Shown piece after piece: positions 19,835 to 29,074 of a DNA stretch of 64,000 nucleotides (position 1 is its first letter; each line of letters begins with the position of its first letter). The translations under genes were made by a program, and so were the position numbers. The notes beneath the pieces are model-generated. The model did not search any database. It saw only the letters and a program-made list of their open reading frames with translations, and was not told the DNA's origin. This DNA is from Campylobacter sp. MIT 21-1684 (GTDB lineage Bacteria; Campylobacterota; Campylobacteria; Campylobacterales; Campylobacteraceae): assembly GCF_026241315.1 (NCBI RefSeq), contig NZ_JAPHNA010000005.1, positions 1-64,000 on the forward strand, read 5' to 3'.

Positions 19835-20356
19835 TTAGTCAAAAGCTGAATAAATTTTTACTCTAAAACTAAATGCTATTGCATCTTTTTGTGCTTTTAA
19901 GATAAGCGGATAGTCTATTTTGATAAAACTTTCAAAATTTTTTGCAGCATCAATAAAATCATAAAAATTTTTTGGAGAGTTAATCTGTCCTTGTATGATG
20001 AGACTATGTTTGAGGTATTTATTTTTGATTATTTTTTCTTCTTTTATTTCAAGATTTTTAAAGTATTTTTGTAGAAAGAGCGTAAAATTGCTAAGATTAA
20101 AACTTTTTTCAAATTGGTCTAAACTTGTGTTGTTTTCACTTCTTAGTAAAAAAATTTTATCCCTGCTTACTTGAAGTTTTGTTCTAAAATTTTCTAAGAT
20201 AGCAGTTTGAGAGTTATCTTTTAAACTTTGTTGTTTGTGTGTTTTGAGTAGGGGTAAAAGGAGGAAAAGTATCAAAGCCGTGCAAACACTCACAAAACTT
20301 AAACCGTAAATAAGCAGTTTTAAAATGTCTATTTCTTGTAAGCTTTTATCTCTCAC
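19835..20356 (-). CDS. Single-pass membrane protein, PilO-like
   Basis: A 173-residue protein with one hydrophobic helix (about residues 10-35, LLIYGLSFVSVCTALILFLLL), then a periplasmic part with a coiled segment and a small alpha/beta domain (KHSLIIQGQINSPKNFYDFI). That topology, and its place after a similar protein and an acidic soluble protein, recalls the PilM-PilN-PilO assembly platforms of type IV pili and type II secretion. The start is GTG, overlapping the stop of the gene before it. It matches C. jejuni Cj0454c by position. Function is not established. Confidence 0.6.
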   Translation of the reverse strand: MRDKSLQEIDILKLLIYGLSFVSVCTALILFLLLPLLKTHKQQSLKDNSQTAILENFRTKLQVSRDKIFLLRSENNTSLDQFEKSFNLSNFTLFLQKYFKNLEIKEEKIIKNKYLKHSLIIQGQINSPKNFYDFIDAAKNFESFIKIDYPLILKAQKDAIAFSFRVKIYSAFD

Positions 20357-20877
20357 TATTTTATTCCTGAGCTATGTTTTTGACTTATATTGATAAAACG
20401 GTACCAACCATTATTGAGTCTATAATAAGTTGTATTGCTTTCATCAAAAATACTTCTTAATGGAGTTTCTAAAAGCAGAGCAAATTTTTCTTTTGTTGGG
20501 GTAACTCCACTAAGTTTAAGAGAATTCGAATCTTGTTCCATTGTTTCGAGTGTAATACTATCCGTTTTTATAATCATATCGAAAAGATTTTTAAGACTAT
20601 CCTTAAGAGCTGCATTTTGAGTGTTAAAAGTATTCGCTATCTGGGTTTGTGCAAGCATAATTTCATAAGATACATTCGCATTTGTGATTCCCTCTTGGAT
20701 TACAAGTGCTTCTTGTTTTTTGTTTTCTATTGAAGCAGAAATGAATTCTAACTTGATTACATACATAAAATACACACTTAAAATAAAAATAATCCCAAAT
20801 AGAAAAAGAGTGAACCAAATTTTATCAAAAAGTGAAAAAATAGGCTTTTTTCTTGGCTGTATAAAACTATAAGTCAT
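20356..20877 (-). CDS. Single-pass membrane protein, PilN-like
   Basis: A 173-residue protein with a short cytoplasmic N-terminus (RKKPIFSLFDK), one membrane helix (WFTLFLFGIIFILSVYFMYV) and a periplasmic coiled-coil part containing a NTFNTQNAALKDSLKNLFDM helix. It is second in a tightly overlapping three-gene set (4-base overlap with the first, 1-base with the last). The topology suits the PilN position of a PilMNO-like platform. The sequence is too divergent to be sure. Confidence 0.6.
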   Translation of the reverse strand: MTYSFIQPRKKPIFSLFDKIWFTLFLFGIIFILSVYFMYVIKLEFISASIENKKQEALVIQEGITNANVSYEIMLAQTQIANTFNTQNAALKDSLKNLFDMIIKTDSITLETMEQDSNSLKLSGVTPTKEKFALLLETPLRSIFDESNTTYYRLNNGWYRFINISQKHSSGIK

Positions 20878-21842
20878 AGCGAAATTTCCTTTTGCATAAG
20901 CTCTATCATAAGTTCTAGGGTATTAATTTGATTTATTTTAAGTTCTAAAAAAGTCTCATCTTCTAAGAATTCGATAGCACTAGCATTGAACTCTTTGTCG
21001 CTAAAGATGATTGCTTTGTCAATAAAAGAAGTCTGATTTTTTAAGTTATAAAATTTTTCAATACTTGTGATAATATAACGGCAAAATTCCATATCTTTGC
21101 TTAACTGATTTAATTCATCAAGTTTTAGTTTTTCATCTTTAAATTCTACTAGTTCTTCTTGTTTAAGAGTGTCAAATTTATCATCTGATATTTCATTGGT
21201 TTCATTAAAACTGTCAAGCGTCATCTCTTCATCATCTGTTTGCTTAATAGTTATTTCTTCATCTTTCATTTCATCGTTAAAATTCTCAAGTTCTGAATCG
21301 GTATTTACTTTAAAAGTTTTAAATTCTCCATACAGTATTTCACTATTTTTACAGATCATAACCACAAGAATGTGTGAATATCTATAAATATACAGTATAG
21401 TTTTATCATCTGTTTTTTCTTTCTGTATGCAAAAATATAAAAGAGCAAAAGGGGAATAGATAAAATCAAGCCCGTTATAATCTTCAAAAAGATCGCTAAA
21501 ATACTCTATGTGTTCAGTTGCAGTATAAATTTGGACATTGTTGAGAACAAACGTTTTAAGACTGATCTTGCCCACGTCAAAATTTTCAAAATTTTCAGTC
21601 TTTTTACTTGGAATTAAACCCTGTTCGTTAGCGTCTAAAAATAAACCTGTGTAGTAAAAAAGAAATCTTTTGCTTATATTTTTCACATAATCAAACAAAT
21701 TTTCATTTTTTTCGAAGCTTTTTTCAGTACTACTTATAAGCTTACCGTTGCGAAAAGTTGAAGCTTTAAGAATTTTTTTATTTTCTTCTAAAATTACAGC
21801 AATAAAAAGTTGAGGGAAAAACTTTCTTAGAAAAAACAACAT
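20874..21842 (-). CDS. Acidic soluble protein, possible PilM-like
   Basis: A 322-residue protein with no clear signal peptide. The N-terminal part (FIAVILEENKKILKAS) could be an actin-fold strand pair. The middle, about residues 185-245, is extremely acidic (repeated DDEE, NDEMKDEE). The C-terminus is helical and ends in ELMQKEISL. It is upstream of two single-pass membrane proteins, the PilM place in PilMNO clusters. No ATP-binding motif can be named with confidence. It corresponds to C. jejuni Cj0456c by order. Confidence 0.5.
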   Translation of the reverse strand: MLFFLRKFFPQLFIAVILEENKKILKASTFRNGKLISSTEKSFEKNENLFDYVKNISKRFLFYYTGLFLDANEQGLIPSKKTENFENFDVGKISLKTFVLNNVQIYTATEHIEYFSDLFEDYNGLDFIYSPFALLYFCIQKEKTDDKTILYIYRYSHILVVMICKNSEILYGEFKTFKVNTDSELENFNDEMKDEEITIKQTDDEEMTLDSFNETNEISDDKFDTLKQEELVEFKDEKLKLDELNQLSKDMEFCRYIITSIEKFYNLKNQTSFIDKAIIFSDKEFNASAIEFLEDETFLELKINQINTLELMIELMQKEISL

Positions 21843-21843
21843 T

Positions 21844-22473
21844 TTATTCCTTAAAACTATCTGTTTTTGCTATATTTTCAAACTGATCAAGAAGAAATTT
21901 CTTTGCCTCATCTTTCTTTAAATTTGAAATATCAAAAGGCTCACTTAAACTATAAACCAACTTGCTAAAAGGTTTAGGTAAAATCATCTTGTCCCAGCTT
22001 TTAAATTTCCAAAAATGATTTGCTTCATAATTTAAAATACGTATTGTAACATTTTTTTTCTGTGCTAACAAAATAGGTCCATCAGAAATACTATGATAAG
22101 GACCTCTTGGTCCATCAGGTGTAATTATTATATCATCTTTTTGATCTAAAATTTTTAATGCCGCTTTAAGAACTTGACTTGCACCTTTTGAGCTGCTGCC
22201 TCGAATCGAATGAAGTCCGTAAAAGGAGATAATTTTTGCTATGTTTTCTCCGTCTCTGTGTCGTGAAATTATTACGTATGCTTTTTTTTGTGGCATTCTA
22301 TAATGTTTAAATGCAAAGGGCATTAACGCAATACGTCCGTGCCAAAACAAGATCACATAAGGTTTGTTGTCTAATTTTTCTCCTCGATATTGTTTTGAAC
22401 AAGTAAGAAAAATAATCCATTGCAACAGAAAAACAAGCCTTAAAAGAACAGCATTTTTAAACGATTTCCCCAT
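21844..22473 (-). CDS. DUF374 lysophospholipid acyltransferase-like protein
   Basis: A 209-residue protein of the DUF374 group, related to LpxL/glycerophosphate acyltransferases. It has an N-terminal hydrophobic helix, then the group's [11 protein letters not shown] (replacing the usual HxxxxD), [25 protein letters not shown] and TPDGPRGP. The family is thought to acylate a lipid or lipid A precursor; the substrate is unknown. It overlaps the end of miaB by 17 bases and lies one base before the PilMNO-like genes, so all may form one transcript. Confidence 0.75.
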   Translation of the reverse strand: MGKSFKNAVLLRLVFLLQWIIFLTCSKQYRGEKLDNKPYVILFWHGRIALMPFAFKHYRMPQKKAYVIISRHRDGENIAKIISFYGLHSIRGSSSKGASQVLKAALKILDQKDDIIITPDGPRGPYHSISDGPILLAQKKNVTIRILNYEANHFWKFKSWDKMILPKPFSKLVYSLSEPFDISNLKKDEAKKFLLDQFENIAKTDSFKE

Positions 22474-23758
22474 AAAGAACCATACGTTTTGGATTTGTGA
22501 TTTTTACTTTTTTGATTTTTCCTAAAAGCTCTTCGCTTGCATTCACTTGAACTAAAAAATTATCATCTGTTCTTCCAGCTATGTTTAGATTGTCTCTTAG
22601 TTCTTCGAATAAAACTTCAACTTCCTGTCCATTTTTTTTTACAGTGATTTCATCGACAATTTCATAATGACGTTTTTGCAAATAAGAAAGTCTTTGTGAG
22701 GCAATATCATCAGGAATTTGACCTTGCATAGCAGCAGCTTTTGTAAGAGGACGTTTTGAATATTTAAAAGAAAAAATTTGTTCAAAGCGAATTTGTTCTA
22801 TCATATCCATAGTATCTTGAAAATCTTTTTCGCTTTCATTTGGAAAAGCTACGATAATATCTGTTGAAATGCTTACGTTTGGGCAAAGTGAGCGAAGTTT
22901 TAATGCTCTTTGTAGATACCATTCTCTTGTATACCCTCTTTTCATTGCCTTGAGAATTTGATTTGAACCGCTTTGCAAAGGCATATGCATAGACTTACAA
23001 ATTTTAGAATTCATACTAAAGGTGTCTAAGAATTTATCATCCATATGTAAAGGATGAGGGCTTGTAAAACGGATACGCTCAAGCCCTTGAATACAACTAA
23101 GTTCGTTGAGTAAATCTGAAAAATCCATTTTTTTATGATGATTTGTAAATTTTTTACCATAATTATTGACATTTTGTCCTAGTAAGAAAATTTCTTTAGC
23201 ACCTTTTTGTACTGCCTTTTGGGCTTCTTTAAAAATGATATTAAAAGGTATGGAAATTTCATCACCTCTTGTGTGAGGGACTATACAATAAGTGCAGTGT
23301 TTGTCGCAGCCTATTGAAATATTGATGAAAGTTTTGTAAGGACTATTTCTAAAGTCAGAGAAGGCAAATTCACTTTCATCGTATTCTATATCTACTCCAA
23401 GAAATTTTGGAGTTTTTATCGCTTGAGTAATTTTAGAAATATTTCTTGCCCCTAAAACAAAATCCACATAGGGAGCACGTTTAAAGATTTCAGCCCCTAG
23501 ATGTGAAGCAGTACAACCACAAACTCCTATTTTAGCATCATTTTTTTTGATTTTTTCAAAGCTGCCAACTTCTGAAAAAAGCTTATGCACCGGTTTTTCT
23601 CTCACCGAACAAGTATTGATAAGTATCAAATCAGCTTCTTTTATATTTTCGGTAAGATTATAATGCTCTTTTTGTGTGAGTTCAGCTATTATATGTTCTG
23701 AATCTCTAACGTTCATAGCACAACCTAAGGTTTGGATGAAAAGTTTTTTTGCACTCAA
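22457..23758 (-). CDS. miaB: tRNA-2-methylthio-N6-dimethylallyladenosine synthase MiaB
   Basis: A radical-SAM methylthiotransferase that adds a methylthio group to i6A37 of tRNAs reading UNN codons. The 433-residue protein has the N-terminal UPF0004 domain with cluster cysteines in [16 protein letters not shown] and GVCGC. The radical-SAM cluster is [16 protein letters not shown], and a C-terminal TRAM domain follows. The start is TTG, overlapping the previous stop as TTGA. Its neighbour of the HP0268 type is also next to miaB in Helicobacter pylori, from memory. Confidence 0.94.
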   Translation of the reverse strand: MSAKKLFIQTLGCAMNVRDSEHIIAELTQKEHYNLTENIKEADLILINTCSVREKPVHKLFSEVGSFEKIKKNDAKIGVCGCTASHLGAEIFKRAPYVDFVLGARNISKITQAIKTPKFLGVDIEYDESEFAFSDFRNSPYKTFINISIGCDKHCTYCIVPHTRGDEISIPFNIIFKEAQKAVQKGAKEIFLLGQNVNNYGKKFTNHHKKMDFSDLLNELSCIQGLERIRFTSPHPLHMDDKFLDTFSMNSKICKSMHMPLQSGSNQILKAMKRGYTREWYLQRALKLRSLCPNVSISTDIIVAFPNESEKDFQDTMDMIEQIRFEQIFSFKYSKRPLTKAAAMQGQIPDDIASQRLSYLQKRHYEIVDEITVKKNGQEVEVLFEELRDNLNIAGRTDDNFLVQVNASEELLGKIKKVKITNPKRMVLYGEIV

Positions 23759-23997
23759 AGAATATGAACCTCATACATAAAATCGTTTTCACCAAGTCCG
23801 TATTTTATTATCCTATGATATACACTTAAACCTTTTTTTTCAAAATGCTCTACAAGAGCAATTAATCCTTTATGAGAATTTTCTTTGTCAAAATAAAAAA
23901 ATTTCTGTCCGTCTTTTTCTACAAACTCTTCAATTTTTGCCAAACTAATACTTTTAGGTTTTTCATCGAATACGTTTCGTGCTAATTTTAAATCCAT
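23755..23997 (-). CDS. HP0268-family small protein (possible nuclease)
   Basis: An 80-residue protein beginning [12 protein letters not shown] and ending DFMYEVHIL. It looks like the HP0268 domain family of Helicobacter and Campylobacter. The H. pylori member has been reported to have nicking-nuclease and RNase activity; whether this one does is unknown. It is the first gene before miaB, with a 4-base overlap, and is divergent from nusA. Confidence 0.7.
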   Translation of the reverse strand: MDLKLARNVFDEKPKSISLAKIEEFVEKDGQKFFYFDKENSHKGLIALVEHFEKKGLSVYHRIIKYGLGENDFMYEVHIL

Positions 23998-24139
23998 GAT
24001 AGCATCCTTGTAGCTTCTTTTTTACTTTTATTAAATTTATTATTCTATCAAATTTTACTTTTAATTAAACTTATTAAGAGTATAATTTTTAGCTTTTATT
24101 CTTTCAAGTTAAATTCCCAAAAACAAAAAGGCTTAAATT

Positions 24140-25222
24140 ATGGAAAAAATTGCAGATATTATAGAATCGATTGCTAATGAGAAAAATTTAGAATTGCAAA
24201 GTGTTAAAGAGAAAGTTATTATAGCACTCATTAATACTGCAAAAAAAATTTATGGACAAGAATATGAATTTTTTGTTGATGCAAAGAATTTAAGTCTGTA
24301 TCAAAAAATTACTATAGTAAGCGATGATGATGAAAGACTTGAACAAAATAGTCAGAGTTTTATTGCTTTAAGCAAAGCCCAACAGGAAGCAGATGATGTA
24401 GAAATAGGAGATGAGCTTACTTATGAATGTTCATTAGAAAATTTAGGCAGGACGGCTGTAAATGTTTTGCATAAAGAGCTTGAATATCATATCCAAAAGC
24501 TTTTAGAAGAAACTATTTTTGAAAAATATAAAAACAGAGTTGGTCAAATGGTTTTTGGTTCTGTTGTACGTGTAGATAATGAAGAGAATACTTTTATAGA
24601 AATTGATGAATTAAGAGCTTTTCTACCTAGAAAGAATCGTATTAAAGGTGAAAAATTTCAAGTAGGTGATGTGGTCAAGTCTGTAATTCGCCGTGTATAT
24701 TCAAATAAAGGCATAAAAATGGAGCTTTCGCGTACAAGTCCTAAATTTTTAGAATGCTTGCTAGAGGCTGAAGTACCAGAAATTAAAGACGGCTATGTGA
24801 ATGTAGTAAAATGTGCAAGAATTCCCGGAGAGAGAGCAAAAATTCTTTTACAGGCTAATACTGCTAACATTGATCCTGTCGGTGCAACTGTTGGCGTAAA
24901 AGGAGTAAGGATTAATGCTGTAAGCAAAGAGCTTCATAATGAAAATATAGATTGTATTGAATTTAGCAATGAGAGCGAAATTCTCATTGCTAGAGCTTTA
25001 GCACCTGCCATTGTAAATTCTGTAAAAATTGAAGATACTAAAGCTATCGCCACTTTAAATAGTGAGCAAAAAAGTAAAGCAATAGGGAAAAATGGTATCA
25101 ATATACGGCTTGCTTCTATGTTAAGCGGCTATGAAATAGAACTCAATGAAATGACAAGCACCACACCTGCTATTAGCAATGAGGAAGCTTTAAAGAATTT
25201 GCAAAATTTATTCAAATCTTAA
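24140..25222 (+). CDS. nusA: Transcription termination/antitermination factor NusA
   Basis: It binds RNA polymerase and nascent RNA to modulate pausing and termination. The 360-residue protein has the N-terminal polymerase-binding domain, an S1 domain (VGQMVFGSVVRVDNEEN...LPRKNRI), and two KH domains (ARIPGERAKI, DPVGATVGVKGVRI, and SKAIGKNGINIRLA). It lacks the C-terminal acidic repeats of enterobacterial NusA, as expected. AAAGG precedes the ATG. Transcribed alone. Confidence 0.95.
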   Translation: MEKIADIIESIANEKNLELQSVKEKVIIALINTAKKIYGQEYEFFVDAKNLSLYQKITIVSDDDERLEQNSQSFIALSKAQQEADDVEIGDELTYECSLENLGRTAVNVLHKELEYHIQKLLEETIFEKYKNRVGQMVFGSVVRVDNEENTFIEIDELRAFLPRKNRIKGEKFQVGDVVKSVIRRVYSNKGIKMELSRTSPKFLECLLEAEVPEIKDGYVNVVKCARIPGERAKILLQANTANIDPVGATVGVKGVRINAVSKELHNENIDCIEFSNESEILIARALAPAIVNSVKIEDTKAIATLNSEQKSKAIGKNGINIRLASMLSGYEIELNEMTSTTPAISNEEALKNLQNLFKS

Positions 25223-25391
25223 GCAAGTTTTTTATAAAAATGGTAAATTAATGTTACTATTTGTAATAGATATTTTTGCCATACTATCTTTGTGTGATGT
25301 TGAAAATTAAGCGTTTTCATTAGTCTTTTCCTTCTATTTCGTAAAGAAAAATACAACACATTCTTTTAATTATTTTCATTATTTAGATATA

Positions 25392-25404
25392 GTGAAAATT
25401 TCAC
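25392..25404 (+). promoter_or_regulatory. GTGAAAATTTCAC palindrome before an MFS transporter
   Basis: A perfect 13-base palindrome 30 bases before the transporter ATG, inside the intergenic interval 25223-25433, which otherwise holds no gene. GATATAG just upstream could be part of a -10, so a bound protein would block transcription. The half-sites recall GTGA...TCAC, but no regulator can be assigned. Confidence 0.35.
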
Positions 25405-25433
25405 AATATGTAACAACAATTAAAGGAGTGTTT

Positions 25434-26774
25434 ATGTCCATAGCAAATTCTCATATTACAAAAAGTCAAAGAGTACGTTCTATTTTTGCAGCAAGTTCTG
25501 GGAATTTCGTAGAATGGTTTGATTTTTATATTTATCTTTCTCTAGCGAGTTATTTCACCCATCATTTTTTCAATTCTGAAAATGAAGTCATAGCATTAAT
25601 TCAGAGTTTTGGCGTTTTTGCAATAGGATTTTTTATGCGCCCTATAGGCAGTCTGATTTTTGGTTCTTTAGCAGATAAAGTAGGCAGACAAAAGACTATG
25701 ATTTATGCCATAGTGCTTATGTCTTTAGGTAATTTTATGATAGCCTTTATTCCTTCACAAGAAAAAATTGGACTTTGGGCGGCTTTTTTGCTTACTCTTG
25801 CGCGTATGATACAGGGTGTATCAGTCGGAGGCGAAGGAGGATTGGTAGCCACTTATATTTCTGAAATGTCTACCAAAGGAAATCGTGGTTTCTTCTCATC
25901 ATTTCAATATGTAACTCTTATCGCAGCCCAGTTTGTTGCACTTGGTTGTGTATGGCTTGCAGTAAGCTATTTTGGAGTAGAGAAAATGAGAGAAGATGCT
26001 TGGCGTTATCTTTTCATTCTTGCTGGAATTTTGGCGTTAGGTTCTTTATTTTTAAGAGCCACTATGCACGAAAGTGCTAGAGAGCTCGATAAAAAAGACT
26101 CATCTAAGGGTTCGCTTAAAACCCTTTGGCACTACAGAAAATATTGTCTATTGGTTTTTGGTTTAACTGCAGCTGGGAGTATGTGTTATTATAATTTCAC
26201 AGCTTATATGAAGACATTTTTAGATAAAAGTGCGCTTTTTGATAAAGACACTGCTTATATTATCGCCTTGCTCGGTTTGGCTTTTGGTATGATTATTCAG
26301 CCTTTTATGGGTATGATTGGTGATAAAATAGGAGTGAGAAAAATGCTAGTGCTTTTTAGTGTTTTAGGATTTTTTGGAGTGTTTCCTTTAATGATGGGTA
26401 TTATTGAAAGTGGTCCTAAAGGAAGTCTCAATAGTCCCTATTTAGCTTTCTTGTTTATAGCTTTGGGTTTAATTATTTCGGGTTTTTATACTTCAATAGC
26501 AGGGATTGCTAAAGCAACATTGTTTCCCGAAAAAATACGTGCTTTGGGTACAGGTTTTCCTTATGCTATAGCAGTGGCTTGTTTTGGAGGGACTGTCCCA
26601 AGTGTGGCTTTATGGTTTAAAGCCGGAGGTCCTTATGGCTCTGATCAATTTGTTGGTTTGGCTGAATGGGGGTATTTTATTTATATTATGTTCTTTTTAG
26701 CTTGTTGCTTTTTAGTTGCGATAAATATTCCCAAAGAAACCGAGCTTGAAAAACAAAATGATTCAATTTTGTAG
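25434..26774 (+). CDS. MFS metabolite:H+ symporter (KgtP/MHS family)
   Basis: A 446-residue, 12-helix permease of the metabolite:proton symporter family, which imports dicarboxylates such as alpha-ketoglutarate, or proline/betaine. The signatures are SSGNFVEWFDFYIY near the N-terminus, RPIGSLIFGSLADKVGRQKTM between helices 2 and 3, and RMIQGVSVGGEGG. AAAGGAG places the start at the ATG at 25434 rather than 25392. From memory the C. jejuni kgtP lies elsewhere, so this locus may be specific to the lari group. The substrate cannot be read from the sequence. Confidence 0.8.
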   Translation: MSIANSHITKSQRVRSIFAASSGNFVEWFDFYIYLSLASYFTHHFFNSENEVIALIQSFGVFAIGFFMRPIGSLIFGSLADKVGRQKTMIYAIVLMSLGNFMIAFIPSQEKIGLWAAFLLTLARMIQGVSVGGEGGLVATYISEMSTKGNRGFFSSFQYVTLIAAQFVALGCVWLAVSYFGVEKMREDAWRYLFILAGILALGSLFLRATMHESARELDKKDSSKGSLKTLWHYRKYCLLVFGLTAAGSMCYYNFTAYMKTFLDKSALFDKDTAYIIALLGLAFGMIIQPFMGMIGDKIGVRKMLVLFSVLGFFGVFPLMMGIIESGPKGSLNSPYLAFLFIALGLIISGFYTSIAGIAKATLFPEKIRALGTGFPYAIAVACFGGTVPSVALWFKAGGPYGSDQFVGLAEWGYFIYIMFFLACCFLVAINIPKETELEKQNDSIL

Positions 26775-27956
26775 ATAATGCTTGTAAAACCAAGCCCAAT
26801 ATATCCCAGCGATGATAAAAATTGTTCCAAGCATAAATGTGATGAGCTTTAAACTCATCATCAGTTCAAAAAGTACTCCTATAAGCACAGAAATACTTGC
26901 ACTCACGCAAAGGAATACCATATCAGTATAAGCAATTACTCGTCCAAAATACCTTCCATCGCAGTTTTTTTGTATTAAAGTATAAGTATAAGCCCAAAGT
27001 GAAGAAGTGAAAAACCCTGTCATAAAAAGTCCTAAAAAAGAAAGGTAGAAATTGTATTGAGTAAAAGCCCAAAGTATAATTCCTAAACCTTGTCCTAGAT
27101 AAAAATATCCTAAAATACGTTCATCGGTTATCTTGCTTAAAAATACAGTTCCAAGAATCAATGAACAAGCGCGAATAGCATTTAAAAAGCCTATTACCAA
27201 GGCAGCCGATAAAAGTTCTTTGTATTCGTGTTTTGCAAGAAGTGCAACGAGAGTTTCATAGCTTGTAAAACCCATAAAAGCGTGGAGTAAAATAAGATGG
27301 AGGAGTTTTTTATTGTTACAAAGATACAAAAAACCCTCCTGTATCATTGAGAAGAAATTGTCCTCTAGCATAGTTTTAAAATGTGGGATTTTCAATCCTG
27401 CTAAAAGAATAATTCCAATGCTAAGTAAAAAGCAGTCAAATAAAAAAGCTGTTTGTATGCCATAAAAATAAATAAAAATTCCAGCTAAAGCCATACCAGC
27501 AGTATAAGAGATCGACCAAATGACACTGTGCATTTCATTGGCAAGTTTGAGTTCATTTGGTTGAAGGATTTTTGCTAATAAACTCATTTCAGCTTGAAAA
27601 TAAATTGATCCCACGCATAAGCGTGCAAAAATCAAGAAAAACAAAAACCAAAGCATACTTAAATCATCGACAAAGATAAGGAGAAATATACTGATGAGTT
27701 CTATACTTGCCATACTGATTAAAAGTTTTTTAGGCTTATTTTTTTCGACGATAACGCCATTAACAGGGGCAAGTAAAATTCCGGGCAAAAAAGCAAGCAT
27801 AGCGCTTATTGAAATAGCCCAAGTTGGAGCATCTAATTCAACTAGAAGTGTGAAAACTCCTGTTTGAGAGAACCAAGCTCCAAAATAAACTATAAGTTGT
27901 ACACAACTAAGTATTCGTATGTTTTTATTGTTTTGTAGTAGTTTGAGGTGATTCAT
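26763..27956 (-). CDS. MFS transporter
   Basis: A 397-residue major facilitator protein with about 12 hydrophobic segments. FGAWFSQTGVFTLLVEL starts the first helix and PVNGVIVEKNKPKKLL fits the loop between helices 2 and 3. The layout suggests an efflux-type (DHA1/MFS_3) carrier, but no substrate motif is visible. ATG at 27956 is used; a TTG two codons earlier is possible. It corresponds in position to C. jejuni Cj0461c. Its last four codons overlap the convergent KgtP-like gene by 12 bases, and the stop codons lie inside each other's genes. Confidence 0.8.
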   Translation of the reverse strand: MNHLKLLQNNKNIRILSCVQLIVYFGAWFSQTGVFTLLVELDAPTWAISISAMLAFLPGILLAPVNGVIVEKNKPKKLLISMASIELISIFLLIFVDDLSMLWFLFFLIFARLCVGSIYFQAEMSLLAKILQPNELKLANEMHSVIWSISYTAGMALAGIFIYFYGIQTAFLFDCFLLSIGIILLAGLKIPHFKTMLEDNFFSMIQEGFLYLCNNKKLLHLILLHAFMGFTSYETLVALLAKHEYKELLSAALVIGFLNAIRACSLILGTVFLSKITDERILGYFYLGQGLGIILWAFTQYNFYLSFLGLFMTGFFTSSLWAYTYTLIQKNCDGRYFGRVIAYTDMVFLCVSASISVLIGVLFELMMSLKLITFMLGTIFIIAGIYWAWFYKHYLQN

Positions 27957-28027
27957 AAGCAAAACTATATCATAAATTTATGCTTTCAGTGTTATAATTG
28001 CCGGTAAAAAACGAAAAAGGTATGAGA

Positions 28028-29074
28028 TTGAAAAGATTGCAAAAGAAAGAAGCTCTCTCTTTGTTTAAAAATGCTACTTTGGCAGAGCTTGGTGAATTAG
28101 CATATCAAAAGAAATTAGAATTACATCCTGAAAGAATTACCACTTTTGTGGTCGATAGGAATATTAATTATACGAATGTTTGTTGTATAGATTGTTCTTT
28201 TTGTGCTTTTTACAGACATCATAAAGAAAAAGATGCGTATATTTTAAGTTTTGAAGAGATTGGAAAAAAGATTGAAGAATTACAAGCTATAGGCGGTACT
28301 CAAATTCTTTTTCAAGGTGGAGTAAATCCAAAGCTTAAGATTGAATGGTATGAAGAACTTGTCCAATGGATAAAAGAGCATTATCCTGATATTACTTTAC
28401 ACGGTTTTTCGGCTGTTGAGATTAGTTATATTGCTAAAATTTCAAAAATTTCTATTGCTGAAGTATTGCAGAGACTCCAAATGAAAGGTTTATTTTCTAT
28501 ACCGGGTGCTGGAGCTGAAGTATTGAGTGATAGAGTAAGAGATCTTATAGCGCCAAATAAATGTGATACAGCCACTTGGCTTGAGGTGCATAAAAGTGCG
28601 CATAGAATTGGTATGAAAAGTACAGCTACTATGATGTTTGGTACTCTTGAAACTGATGAGGAACTGATAGAACATTTTGAATATTTAAGAGCTTTGCAAG
28701 ATGAGACAGCAGGGTTTAGAGCTTTTATTTTATGGTCTTTTCAAAGTCAAAATACAAAACTCATTGAAAAACATCCTCAAATTCTTAAACAGAGTTCGAA
28801 TAAATATCTGCGTCTCTTAGCTTTAGCAAGGCTTTATTTGGATAATTTTAAAAATTTGCAAAGTTCGTGGGTTACTCAAGGATCTTTAATCGGTCAGCTT
28901 GCTTTAAAATTTGGAGCCAATGATTTAGGCTCAACAATGATGGAAGAAAATGTCGTTTCAGCTGCAGGTGCAAGCTATCAAATGAATCAAGATGAGATGA
29001 TAAGACTGATTAAAAGTCTTGGTGAAAAGCCGGCAAAACGTAATACAGCGTATGAAATTTTAGAAAGGTTTTGA
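28028..29074 (+). CDS. mqnC: Cyclic dehypoxanthinyl futalosine synthase MqnC
   Basis: A radical-SAM enzyme of the futalosine menaquinone pathway, which cyclises dehypoxanthine futalosine. The cluster motif is CCIDCSFCAFYRH, preceded by DRNINYTNV. QGGVNPKL, FSAVEI, PGAGAEVLSDRVR and MFGTLET follow in the family order. Start choice: TTG at 28028 has AAAAAGG seven bases upstream; the in-frame ATG at 28022 sits only one base after it. That gives 348 residues. It overlaps the next gene by one base (TGATG). Confidence 0.92.
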   Translation: MKRLQKKEALSLFKNATLAELGELAYQKKLELHPERITTFVVDRNINYTNVCCIDCSFCAFYRHHKEKDAYILSFEEIGKKIEELQAIGGTQILFQGGVNPKLKIEWYEELVQWIKEHYPDITLHGFSAVEISYIAKISKISIAEVLQRLQMKGLFSIPGAGAEVLSDRVRDLIAPNKCDTATWLEVHKSAHRIGMKSTATMMFGTLETDEELIEHFEYLRALQDETAGFRAFILWSFQSQNTKLIEKHPQILKQSSNKYLRLLALARLYLDNFKNLQSSWVTQGSLIGQLALKFGANDLGSTMMEENVVSAAGASYQMNQDEMIRLIKSLGEKPAKRNTAYEILERF

